NCBI GenBank assembly: GCA_963707015.1
Contig: CAVPOO010000024.1
Coordinates: forward strand, 1 to 64,000
DNA from: CAVPOO01 sp963707015
GTDB lineage: Bacteria > Pseudomonadota > Gammaproteobacteria > Thiohalobacterales > Thiohalobacteraceae
Reading direction: 5' to 3'
DNA length: 64,000 nt
Shown here piece by piece: positions 36,494 through 44,851 of the stretch (position 1 is the stretch's first letter; the number at the start of each line of letters is the position of its first letter). The position numbers were made by a program, and so were the translations under genes. Below the pieces are notes generated by a model, which saw only the letters and a program-made list of their open reading frames with translations, had not been told where the DNA came from and did not search any database.

Positions 36494-37114
36494 ATGATCA
36501 AACAATCTTCCATGTCCGCCAGCCCCACCTGGGTTTCTCTGTGCACCGCCGCTGCCTTGGCCTGCCTTTCGCTGTCCAGCCACGCCGCCAGTCTCACGGC
36601 CACGGCCAAGATCCGCGGCTGCACCGACGCCGCGATTTCGGGAACCGCGATACTCACCGAGGTGCCGACGGACGAAGGCATCAAGGAAGTGACTATCCGT
36701 CTCGAGGTCGAAGGTCTGTCTGATGGCAGGCATGCGGTGCACATTCACGAGACGGCCGCCTGTGAGCCCTGCAGCGCCGCCAAAGGGCACCATGACCCCG
36801 GGCCTTTCGGGGAGACGCGTCCCGACAGCGCCGGCGACGAGACGCCCGCAAAAGACATCAACCACCCGTTCCATATGGGCGATCTCATTAACATCGAGGT
36901 GAAGGACGGTAAGGGCTCGATGACGCATACGACCAACCGGGTCACGTTGTCACCGGGACGTCTGAGCCTGTTCGACTGGGACGGCAGCGCCTTCATCATT
37001 CATACCGGCGAGGATACCTACTGCGACGAGGAGAGTGATCTCAAGAAAGGCTGTGCGGGCGGCGCGCGCGATGCCTGCGGCATCATCCGGCTCAGTGCGC
37101 CCGTCGAGCACTGA
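36494..37114 (+). CDS. sodC: Cu/Zn superoxide dismutase-like protein
   Basis: A 206-residue exported protein: signal peptide about 1-31 (ending LSSHAAS), then a Cu/Zn SOD beta-barrel. The copper ligands are in RHAVHIHE. Zinc-loop histidines follow (AKGHHDPGPFGE; NHPFHMGD). The C-terminal part has SAFIIHTGEDTYCDEE and ACGIIRL. SodC dismutates superoxide in the periplasm. A GCAGGAG site stands 8 bases before ATG 36494. The protein is longer than usual, with extra Cys residues (CTDAA, CEPC, CDEE, CAGG, CGII) that may form disulfides. The final Arg of the family (G-x-RxACG) is present in ARDACG. Confidence 0.87.
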   Translation: MIKQSSMSASPTWVSLCTAAALACLSLSSHAASLTATAKIRGCTDAAISGTAILTEVPTDEGIKEVTIRLEVEGLSDGRHAVHIHETAACEPCSAAKGHHDPGPFGETRPDSAGDETPAKDINHPFHMGDLINIEVKDGKGSMTHTTNRVTLSPGRLSLFDWDGSAFIIHTGEDTYCDEESDLKKGCAGGARDACGIIRLSAPVEH

Positions 37115-37218
37115 GGCTTGCCTGCGGTCAACGCGTGTGCGGCGAGCGGGTCACCGGCTTCGTGGTCGACAACGGGCAGGGCGGTCTTCAGGTTCTCAGC
37201 ATGCAGCAGAAAAAAAAA

Positions 37219-37238
37219 CGGCGGCCCGAAGGCCGCCG
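37219..37238 (-). terminator. GC hairpin terminator, leftward
   Basis: cggcggcccgaaggccgccg; leftward it is followed by nine T residues. Best fit is the end of the leftward transcript of the Cys-rich gene at 37405-37635. It may also stop sodC transcripts from the other side less efficiently. Confidence 0.8.
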
Positions 37239-37404
37239 CTGCATCTTTCCCTGACGAGGTCGGATCCCTGACACGTTTGTCGCTAGGATGCACGGCCTAG
37301 CCTACCGCCGGCTCGGCGGATGTATGTAGTATTTTTCGGAAAGCGTTGTAGAAGTTTGCCAGTGATTCCGCCCGGTGCCCAAACGGTTCCGGCCCCAGTT
37401 TGTT

Positions 37405-37635
37405 TCAGACCGCCCGCGCGTGCTTCACCGGACAGGAACAGACGAACATGCTGGCATAGCGCGCCTTGTGCCGGCAAGGTTTTTTCTCCAGGCATCGGAG
37501 CAACTCGACGTCCCTGTCCAGAAAACGTTCGGTCCTGCATACAGCCGAATCAGTCAGGCAAGCGAACTCGCGTTGGCACTGCGCGCTTTCCAGCGTGGCG
37601 GGGTCAATCCCGGGATGTTTCCTTCGAAGAATCAT
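37405..37635 (-). CDS. Small cysteine-rich protein, unknown function
   Basis: A 76-residue basic protein with eight Cys (CQREFACL ... CRTER ... CLEKKPCRHK ... FVCSCPVK). The start is well supported: GGGAGGAAAGGCG precedes ATG 37635. A strong terminator lies about 165 bp downstream at 37219-37238. No signal peptide. The Cys pairs could bind zinc or form disulfides, but no known family was recognised. The even spacing of CxxxxxC, C-x4-C and CxC is unlike a classical zinc ribbon. Confidence 0.62.
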   Translation of the reverse strand: MILRRKHPGIDPATLESAQCQREFACLTDSAVCRTERFLDRDVELLRCLEKKPCRHKARYASMFVCSCPVKHARAV

Positions 37636-37883
37636 CGCCTTTCCTCCCATGATAAGCCGTGACTCGATGCGAGCGGGCAACTGCCGGCGCCGGCTGTTGC
37701 CCGGCTGCGGCCAGGGAGTCAAAGGCAACGACGGTGCACGCGCTCCCCGATGCTGAGCAGGTCATTCGCTTGGCTGTTATGACATCTGCAAACACCCGTC
37801 ATCCCCTGGCGGCCGGCCATCGCCGCATCTTCGCCGATACTACGCGCGGCCCTGCAGGCGGGCAATTGATCCAGGTTAAGGCG

Positions 37884-38067
37884 AATGGCACTTACTTAAG
37901 CGGTTCCACAATCGATGTAGGGTGGGTTAGGCGCGCCGTTTGTGCCGTAACCCACCGGATGTGCCGGCAGGCACTCATTAAAAAATGCGTTGTGTTGCTT
38001 CGCAACGCCTGGTGGGTTACGCAAAAAGCGCTAACCCACCCTACATTTCGACTTAAGTAGTGCCATT
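37884..38067. repeat. MITE-like repeat, full copy C (184 bp) with 12-bp target duplication
   Basis: Ends aatggcacttacttaag and cttaagtagtgccatt are terminal inverted repeats with a one-base gap. The interior has two more inverted blocks (gtagggtgggtta / taacccaccctac). The 12-bp direct repeat CAGGTTAAGGCG flanks it exactly at 37872-37883 and 38068-38079. It carries no gene, so it would need a transposase elsewhere. Confidence 0.92.
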
Positions 38068-38216
38068 CAGGTTAAGGCGCTGCGATGGTTTCGGATGTCC
38101 GGGACGGGTCCCGGCAGACTGTCGGCGACGGAAGGTGCCGGCGTAGTGCTTGAATGGATTAGTGGTGTCTCGCCGCCCGCAGCAGCCCGGAGGCAGCCGC
38201 AGGTCGGGCCTGCACC

Positions 38217-38768
38217 TCAATGCGCCGGGGGCGGTGGCGGGTCGTGCCGTTTGTGGCGATCGCGCTCCTCTTCGTCACGGCTATTTGCCAGGTCGGGAAA
38301 GCGGTGACGCGCATAGCGCGAGTGGCAGGCAACACACGCCTCGTTCAATTTGTAGAAGTAGAAGAGCACGGTGTCGATGTTGTGCTTCCTGGCGGCCTGA
38401 GAAAGCTGACAGGCGGAATGATGCAGAGCGTGGTCCAGTTCCTGAAATCTGGCCGGCAGAGACTGATGAAGCGCCTCGATCTGGGCATCTGAAAGCGCCT
38501 GCCGCATGATGTGGCTGTCGTGGATGTTGCGACCGATTGCCGCGATCCGTTCCCAGTTCCCGGATGAGATGGCCGGAATGAGGCCCATCACCGATTCCTG
38601 GAGCGCCTGCATCTCCTGAACCAGCATCTGACTGAGCTCCGGCGTCAGCTCCAGTTCCCGGCCTGCATCGGGACTTTCATCGTGCGCTGCCTGTTGCGCC
38701 GACGTCATGACCGGGACCAGGCACACGGCGGCGATGAACGCCAGGGCGGACTTTGGGAAGCGCCTCAT
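38217..38768 (-). CDS. Exported cytochrome c'/c556-like protein
   Basis: A 183-residue protein with a signal peptide (1-24, FIAAVCLVPVMTSAQ) and mostly helical sequence. One haem site, ACVACHSRY, sits near the C-terminus, as in cytochrome c' and c556 four-helix bundles. The segment DELxxAL-like HALHHSACQLSQAARKHN and the spacing fit. A C-terminal extension rich in Arg, Glu and Pro (RDEEERDRHK, then five prolines) is unusual. Start at 38768, preceded by GGGGGAGAA, opens the signal peptide. Possible roles are electron transfer or NO/CO binding. Confidence 0.77.
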   Translation of the reverse strand: MRRFPKSALAFIAAVCLVPVMTSAQQAAHDESPDAGRELELTPELSQMLVQEMQALQESVMGLIPAISSGNWERIAAIGRNIHDSHIMRQALSDAQIEALHQSLPARFQELDHALHHSACQLSQAARKHNIDTVLFYFYKLNEACVACHSRYARHRFPDLANSRDEEERDRHKRHDPPPPPAH

Positions 38769-39225
38769 TTCTCCCCCGCCTCTGGCAAGGGCCGCGGCGC
38801 TGTTAACCGGAAGTCTGCGGGAATCTGATGGGTGTGATGCTGCATGACGTCTCCTCGGAACTTTGATCCGGCTGCCCTTCCGCCACACAGGGCGCTGCCT
38901 CGTGAATGCATTGCCCCCTGGCGATTGGTCACAGCGGCACCAGGCACTGCCAGGCGCAGGTCGACTGTTACGGCATTATCCACGCATCGGTGCCTGTCTT
39001 CCATGGGTAATCGCAGGTATCCACCCGTTTCAGGTAAGGACCCCGGGGCTTGTTTGCCGCGTTCGAGACGGCCAGCCTCGACGGGTGGCCTGAGTCATGA
39101 TGTCTAGGTATTGGTCTGCGCATACCCTAATATCACCATCATTGGCACGGCCTTAAAACAGGAACCCGCGAGGGGGCAGACCCTTGTCGCTCCTGGGCGA
39201 CAGCAGGCGAGAAAGAGGTGAGATC
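38769..39225. other. Intergenic, nothing recognised
   Basis: 457 bp between the divergent cytochrome and haemerythrin genes. No convincing gene. AAAGAGGTGAG before 39226 is the haemerythrin ribosome-binding site. Confidence 0.5.
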
Positions 39226-39633
39226 ATGACACTTGTTCAACTGGGGAGCGACGCAAAGGTCAACGTCCGGGAAATCGATGCGCAGCATGAGCACTTGATC
39301 GCTCTGCTGAACCGGCTCCATGACGCGATGATGCGGCAGGAGGATACGGACACGCTCGGCCGCGTGTTATCGGAATTGATCGACTACACGCAGACACACT
39401 TTCGCTACGAGGAGCAGTTAATGTCAGAGTACGACTATTCCAGGTATGCGAGCCACAAAGCAGCGCATGAAAAACTCATGCAGCACATCGTGAGTCTTGC
39501 CGAGGGCTTTCGCAGCGGCGAGGTTCTGCTCTCTTTCGCCATCATGGTCGACTTGAAAGGCTGGGCCATCACCCACATCGAGCAGTGTGACAAGCCGCTT
39601 GGCGCTTTTCTGAACGCCAGGAAGGTGTTCTGA
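39226..39633 (+). CDS. Bacteriohaemerythrin
   Basis: A 135-residue di-iron O2-binding protein. Iron-ligand motifs are visible: DAQHEHL (first His), HFRYEEQLM (H-x3-E), SHKAAHEKL, and HIEQCD near the C-terminus. Bacteriohaemerythrins bind oxygen reversibly and are common in methanotrophs and microaerobes, where they may deliver O2. No signal peptide, so cytoplasmic. Start at 39226 with AAAGAGGTGAG upstream is preferred to a GTG/TTG further left. Monocistronic. Confidence 0.88.
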   Translation: MTLVQLGSDAKVNVREIDAQHEHLIALLNRLHDAMMRQEDTDTLGRVLSELIDYTQTHFRYEEQLMSEYDYSRYASHKAAHEKLMQHIVSLAEGFRSGEVLLSFAIMVDLKGWAITHIEQCDKPLGAFLNARKVF

Positions 39634-39665
39634 TCGACAGCCCGTTGGCCGATCGGGCCGCGGGC

Positions 39666-40058
39666 CTAGAAATCGATCGCCCATCGGCACTCGAACCGTC
39701 CCGGATAGTCCGGTGCTGCCTGGTTCGGGCTGCTGTGCCCATGTTCAGCGGCATACGCATCAACATGGGCCTGCAGGATGCCTGCCATTCCGGATTCGCA
39801 GTCATTGCGGGTCATAAACGCGCGCGCAGCGAGTCTGGTCCCGTCGTTGGCCCGCAGCCTGCCCTCATAGTGGAACCCTCGGAACGCGTGATAGCCAAAT
39901 GTGGCTGTGCCTCCGGCCACGAAAACAGCGAGAAGCGCCGCTATGATACGGTTACGGAAACCGGGATCTTCGATAACCGCAGCCACAACGGCTATTATGA
40001 GCGGCGGAATAACCAGGACAACATAGATCAATATGACGGTCAGGGGCTGCATGCCCAC
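39666..40058 (-). CDS. Hypothetical membrane protein
   Basis: A 130-residue protein with two N-terminal membrane helices (PLTVILIYVVLVIPPLIIAVVAAVI and IIAALLAVFVAGGTATFGY). The C-terminal half of about 75 soluble residues carries two Cys (NDCESG, RFECRW). The topology puts both termini on the same side. No family recognised. It is convergent with the haemerythrin gene, 32 bp apart. Reading frame and composition support a real gene. Confidence 0.62.
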   Translation of the reverse strand: MGMQPLTVILIYVVLVIPPLIIAVVAAVIEDPGFRNRIIAALLAVFVAGGTATFGYHAFRGFHYEGRLRANDGTRLAARAFMTRNDCESGMAGILQAHVDAYAAEHGHSSPNQAAPDYPGRFECRWAIDF

Positions 40059-40616
40059 CTCGTGATCCCGGCCCGGCCCGCCAATAGTCTATTCTTTATT
40101 CAGGCCGGGTAGCGGCGTATTCCGGGTGTCCAATGGCCGGAAGCGCTGGGGGTGGGAGAGTGGGTGCCTCGCGCGCCTCGGCACACAGTGCGGCCAGAGA
40201 ACGCTGCGGCGAGGGGTGCGGGCAGGGAGATCCGCCTGGCGCCGCAGGGAAGCCATCCGCAGACTGCAACGGCCCCGTTGCGCCCGCGCCGCCGGGCCTA
40301 AACGAGGGGCTGCGGCTATTCCTTAGGACGAATGACCTCGACCAATTATGCGGGGATGCCGGTCAGGGAGGGGCCGAGGGGCTGCTGGGGCGCGTTGGAT
40401 CGTAACTAGCTGACAAAGAATGCAAAAGAATAACAGCGTAGCTTGTCTGGTTCGGATATTGCCAGATTCAGAGTGGGAATTCAGCGGCCAAAGAATGCCT
40501 GATGGAGCGCTTGCCGGCTGGATTCCGGGCAAACAGCTGGGTTATGCTTGCCACGCTTCCGGCAACTCCGCATCCGCTTTACCGCTCTCAATTTCAGATC
40601 CTGGCGAGGGCAAATT
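40059..40616. other. Intergenic, GC-rich, nothing recognised
   Basis: 558 bp upstream of the tetrahaem cytochrome. Overlapping open frames on both strands are due to high GC. A promoter for the cytochrome is expected near 40420-40600 but was not pinned down. Confidence 0.4.
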
Positions 40617-41381
40617 GTGAACAAACTCCTTCCGGCCCGGGTGGCTCTGGCTGCCGGCGCCATCCTGCTGCTGGCCGGGGGACAGGCCGTGTCCGGCATT
40701 GCCAACACCAAGCACGATCTCGCCCAGCGAGCGGATACGACCGAAGAAATCTGTGTTTTCTGCCACACCCCCCATGGGGCGGTTACGCAGGCATCGGCGC
40801 CGCTCTGGAACAAGGGGCTCCGCGTCGGATCGTACCTGCCAAGCACCGGAACCGTCGGTATTGCGGTGACGCCCGGATCGGTGACGGTAGCCTGTCTGTC
40901 GTGCCACGACGGCGCTCAGGCCACAGACGTATTGATCAACGCCCCCGGATCCGGCGGCTACACGCCGCCTCCGGGCGCCCAGCTGGAGCCAGCCCGGTTC
41001 GAGCCGCTGACGGGCAACGACGTGATCTGTCAGCCGAACACCAACTGCGAGGGTCACCATCCGATCAGTGTCCAGTACGGAGGGGGTGGCGCGCTCGCGA
41101 GTGATCCGGACGGGCCGTTTACCGGTACGCTCGGCCTGCCCGACTTCACCCCGCCGGTGAAGGCAACAACCAATAATGGCCTGGCAATCTGGTGGGTAGA
41201 CAGTATCGTGGGTACGACGGGTACCCGGGAAAAGAGCGATATGGCCCTGTATACGCGCACTGACCTTGGCACCGCGCAGCCCTTTGTGGAATGCGGCAGC
41301 TGCCACGACCCTCACACCGATGAAGTCAACCGGTTCCTCCGCAACGAGGACCAGATCTGCACCACCTGCCACGTGCAGTGA
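40617..41381 (+). CDS. Tetrahaem c-type cytochrome
   Basis: A 254-residue exported cytochrome with four CxxCH sites: ICVFCHTPHG, ACLSCHDG, CGSCHDPH and CTTCHVQ at the very end. The pattern CxxCHTPH / CxxCHDPH is that of the doubled-CxxCH family. The signal peptide is about residues 1-29 (LLPARVALAAGAILLLAGGQAVSG). GTG at 40617 has GAGGG 6 bases upstream and is chosen over longer starts because it opens the signal. The function would be periplasmic electron transfer; the partner is unknown. A leftward terminator-like hairpin lies 130 bp downstream. Confidence 0.85.
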   Translation: MNKLLPARVALAAGAILLLAGGQAVSGIANTKHDLAQRADTTEEICVFCHTPHGAVTQASAPLWNKGLRVGSYLPSTGTVGIAVTPGSVTVACLSCHDGAQATDVLINAPGSGGYTPPPGAQLEPARFEPLTGNDVICQPNTNCEGHHPISVQYGGGGALASDPDGPFTGTLGLPDFTPPVKATTNNGLAIWWVDSIVGTTGTREKSDMALYTRTDLGTAQPFVECGSCHDPHTDEVNRFLRNEDQICTTCHVQ

Positions 41382-41508
41382 CCGCCCCCACCGCGGGGAG
41401 CTGTTCCTGTTCGCGTTGATGCGATGAATTGAATGCGGGGCTCCCCGGTAGTCCGCGCCGCACCCCGTGCTGCGCGCTGTTGAGGCAATACCGCCCGGCA
41501 ATATAGAA

Positions 41509-41531
41509 GACGGCGACCCGAAGGCCGCCGT
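41509..41531 (-). terminator. GC hairpin terminator-like element
   Basis: acggcgacccgaaggccgccgt, the same hairpin type as at 34.9, 37.2, 51.2, 52.35 and 54.5 kb. Leftward it is followed by CTTCTATATT. No leftward gene is visible to its right before 41.9 kb. Confidence 0.55.
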
Positions 41532-41679
41532 CCGACTCCTCCAACCTTGGTGTTTTATGTTTGTGGCCAACAGGAATTGCAATTGCCGAACCAGAGACGA
41601 GACCGCGCTAAGTGTCTGTTTGTTGGTGTGGCACAAGTCAACGAGTGGGTGTTTCCTGCCACTGATGGCAGTGTCCGTC

Positions 41680-41713
41680 TGTCACACTGGCAGGCAGGCC
41701 TGCCAGTGTGACA
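41680..41713. repeat. Perfect 34-bp palindrome
   Basis: tgtcacactggcaggc, AG, then the exact complement gcctgccagtgtgaca. A 16-bp perfect stem with a 2-nt loop and no T tail, preceded by a smaller hairpin (ctgcca ctga tggcag, 41656-41673). It lies about 190 bp before the patatin gene. It could be a binding site, a cruciform, or a dispersed palindrome. Confidence 0.85.
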
Positions 41714-41900
41714 GGGCGAGGTGGGTGCTGGCAGCAATGCGTATTCCTGGTCGTCATGCTCCGGCTGCAGCGATGCCGGCGGGGCGAGCTGTGGATCGAC
41801 CCGTGTGGCCGTGCAGACACTATAATGGCGCAGGGAACCCTTCAGACGTGCCAGCCAGGGGCGTGGAGCCTTTTCCGGGAATTCAGGCAAGGAGAACAGG

Positions 41901-44777
41901 ATGATGCAAGGGAAGACCCGTACCGAGGCCGCTAGAATCGCCTATCCCGACGCGCTCAAACAGGCCGAAGCCGAGCTGCTCGGGCAGTGTGAGGCGAGAA
42001 AACCGGATGGCGGGCGACCTTACGAGCCTCAGGTTGGCGTCGCGCTGTCCGGCGGTGGTATCCGCAGTGCCACCCTGTGTCTGGGGGTGTTTCAGGCGCT
42101 GGCGAAGCAGGATCGTCTCGGCAAGATCGACTTTCTCTCGACGGTGTCCGGGGGTGGTTATTTTGGTGCCTGCCTGGGACGGTTGTTTACCCGTGCCGAG
42201 GTCAAGGGCGTCGGCGACGTGCAGGCCATACTCAGCCCGACGCAGGCGAATCCCTCAAGCCAGGCAGCCGGTTCGGTCGCGCTGCCCGACCTGGGAGGCG
42301 GCAAGGTCCTGAAGTGGCTGCGCGAAAACGGCCGCCACCTGTCTCCCAACGGCGCCGGCGATCTGCTGCTCGGCCTGGCGGTGATTTTTCGCAACTGGCT
42401 GGCCCTGCATCTGGTGCTGCTCACCTTTGTGCTGATGGTCTTTCTTGCGGCGCAGTGCCTGCGAATCGCCCTCACGCTCAGCCTCGCGCAGCAATCCTGG
42501 TGGGCAGACATTTCGGGCTTGAGGGCCATCTTGCCCGGGGCGGAGACTCTTCTGTGGTGGAGCCCGTATGTGCTGGTCGCGGCGGCGGCGATTGTCTTGT
42601 GCGCAATCCCGGCCTGGGCCTACTGGATGGTGTGGCGCTGCGGCAGCGGGCGGCGTAAATGCGGCTTCAATCCACTGATCGGCATGTGGCTGGCAATCGT
42701 GCTGGGGGCGGCCGGGGTGTTCTATGTCTCTGCAGCGACCTGGCAGGGGACGCTGTTCGGGCTGGTCGCCATTATCGGCCTGCTGGCCTTTTTCGACTGG
42801 CTGTTCGTGAGGCTCAGGGTGAAGCACGATGAGGGCGGCAGCGACCCGGCCGAAAAGCCGTATTTCGACGATCTCTGGACACGGCACCGCCTGTCGCTGC
42901 ATCTGAAGTTTCTCATGGTCTTGGCGGCAGGCCTCGCCGCCTTCGCACTTATCGATTCGATCGGCCAGACCATCTATGCGGTGATCAGTGATCCCGATAC
43001 CACGCTGGGCACATGGCTTGCGGGCATCGCCTCGGTCACTGCCGGGATTGCGCTGGCCGCGCAGCGCATCGCCTCGACCTTCGGCGGACAACCCGGCGGC
43101 AAGCGCCTGCGGCCATCGCTGCAGATTGTTGCGACCCTCATGGCGCTGGTTTTGTTGACTTTGGTGCTGAGCATGGTGAGTGCCGTCTCGCATGGCGTTG
43201 CCTGGGAGTTCAAGGCACCGCTCGGTGTACCGCAGAATCTGACCCGACCCGCGCCTGCAACGATAGAAAAGGGCGCCCTGGTCGACATTGCAGCGGGCCC
43301 GGAAGAATCAACGTTCAAAGTCGACATCCGACCCACCCCTGCACCCGATGCCGAGGCCGAATCTCAGGGGGCGCGCGACAGCTGGGACGCACTCATTGTG
43401 CCCGCTCTGGCCTTCCTCATTACACTCGTCTTCAGCTGGCTGTTTGGTCGTACCTGGCCGTTTCTCAATCACTCGTCCCAGCACCCCCTGTACACCGCGC
43501 GGCTGATCCGCGCCTACCTGGGCGCCTCCAATCCGGAGCGGCTGAAGAAAGACGTCACGGTTACCCAGCTCATACCGGGTGATGACATCGACGCGGAGAA
43601 ATACTGGGCAAGAGACGCTCGAGCGGACACGACCTTCAAGAAAGGTGCGCCTGTGCATCTGATCAACACCACCCTCAACGAGACCTTCTCGGGCCACTCC
43701 CAGGTCGAGCAGCGCGATCGCAAGGGTCTCGGCATGGCCATTGGTCCGGCCGGACTCAGCATGCACCGGCAGCATCACGTCGTCTACGACGGTCTGCCCG
43801 TCGACGGGCAGCAGAGGGCCAGGATATTTCCCGCCGACCCGGCCGTATTCCGGGTCTTCGATTATCGTTCGGAGGAACCCGGCGGCGCGACCCTGTTCAC
43901 CGGCGAGCAGCTTTCGCTCGGCGAATGGGTCGGCGTTTCCGGGGCGGCGTTCTCCACCGGGCTGGGTGCGCGTACCCACCTCGGTCTCAGCCTGCTGGCC
44001 GGCTTTTTCAATGTCCGCACCGGCTACTGGTGGGACTCGCACATCACGCTGGCTGAGCGTGTCCAATACGATCCGCGAGCGGCGGGGAAGAAGTCGGTCG
44101 CGGGACGCGTATTCACCCGGCATTTTCCCGCGGTCAGCTACCTGATGGATGAATTCATCGCCCGATTTCACGGCCCCATGCGCGAGCACTGGTACCTGTC
44201 CGACGGTGGGCACTTCGAAAACATGGGTGCCTATGAACTCATCCGCCGGCGTCTGCCCCTGATCGTCGTGGTCGACGCGGAATGCGATCCGGATTACAGC
44301 TATGAGGGTCTGGCGAATCTTATCCGCAAGGCACGCATCGATTTCGAGGCCGAGGTCGAGTTCCTGGAAGAGCACGAGCTGGGCGGGGTCGTGCACCCGG
44401 AGCTGCGTCCGTATCTGGGCAGCCTGGCGATGTTGCGCCGGGGTACGGCCGAACACAAACCCTACGCGCGTGCCCGCGCAGCCCTGGCGCGGGTGCGCTA
44501 TGAAGACGAGGCAGAAGCGGGATCGTGGCTGTTATACGTAAAACCTGACTTGTGCGGCGACGAGCCGGCCGACCTGATCAAGTATCACCATGATCACCCC
44601 GATTTCCCGCAGGAAACGACTGCTGACCAGTTCTTCGATGAGGCGCAATGGGAGAGTTACCGCAAGCTGGGCGAGCATATGGCCGGCAAGTTGTTCAAAA
44701 AACCCGCCAAGGCACAGCCCGATCGCTTCGCGCCGTACGATTTCACACCGCCGAGTCACGATGGCGGCAATCCGTAG
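41901..44777 (+). CDS. Membrane-anchored patatin-like phospholipase
   Basis: A 958-residue protein. Patatin motifs are split by a large insert. The oxyanion GGGIRS is at 51-56 and the nucleophile is Ser83 in STVSGGG. The catalytic Asp768 lies in LSDGGHFENMG. Between them are about six to seven hydrophobic helices (about 150-430 and 490-510; e.g. LALHLVLLTFVLMVFLAAQ). A patatin domain interrupted by a transmembrane module is much larger than the usual 300 residues. It should hydrolyse acyl lipids at the inner membrane. AAGGAGAACAGG precedes the two ATGs at 41901. Monocistronic; the next gene is convergent. Confidence 0.85.
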   Translation: MMQGKTRTEAARIAYPDALKQAEAELLGQCEARKPDGGRPYEPQVGVALSGGGIRSATLCLGVFQALAKQDRLGKIDFLSTVSGGGYFGACLGRLFTRAEVKGVGDVQAILSPTQANPSSQAAGSVALPDLGGGKVLKWLRENGRHLSPNGAGDLLLGLAVIFRNWLALHLVLLTFVLMVFLAAQCLRIALTLSLAQQSWWADISGLRAILPGAETLLWWSPYVLVAAAAIVLCAIPAWAYWMVWRCGSGRRKCGFNPLIGMWLAIVLGAAGVFYVSAATWQGTLFGLVAIIGLLAFFDWLFVRLRVKHDEGGSDPAEKPYFDDLWTRHRLSLHLKFLMVLAAGLAAFALIDSIGQTIYAVISDPDTTLGTWLAGIASVTAGIALAAQRIASTFGGQPGGKRLRPSLQIVATLMALVLLTLVLSMVSAVSHGVAWEFKAPLGVPQNLTRPAPATIEKGALVDIAAGPEESTFKVDIRPTPAPDAEAESQGARDSWDALIVPALAFLITLVFSWLFGRTWPFLNHSSQHPLYTARLIRAYLGASNPERLKKDVTVTQLIPGDDIDAEKYWARDARADTTFKKGAPVHLINTTLNETFSGHSQVEQRDRKGLGMAIGPAGLSMHRQHHVVYDGLPVDGQQRARIFPADPAVFRVFDYRSEEPGGATLFTGEQLSLGEWVGVSGAAFSTGLGARTHLGLSLLAGFFNVRTGYWWDSHITLAERVQYDPRAAGKKSVAGRVFTRHFPAVSYLMDEFIARFHGPMREHWYLSDGGHFENMGAYELIRRRLPLIVVVDAECDPDYSYEGLANLIRKARIDFEAEVEFLEEHELGGVVHPELRPYLGSLAMLRRGTAEHKPYARARAALARVRYEDEAEAGSWLLYVKPDLCGDEPADLIKYHHDHPDFPQETTADQFFDEAQWESYRKLGEHMAGKLFKKPAKAQPDRFAPYDFTPPSHDGGNP

Positions 44778-44851
44778 CTGGGAGGGTCGCTGCGGTCCTC
44801 AGCTGACACCGGTTGAAGCCGGCTGCCGGCACCCACAGCCATTCGCGCTTT

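Noticed and set aside
43308..44456. 382-codon frame opposite the patatin gene
   Set aside because: It has antisense composition, and the patatin frame carries all catalytic motifs.
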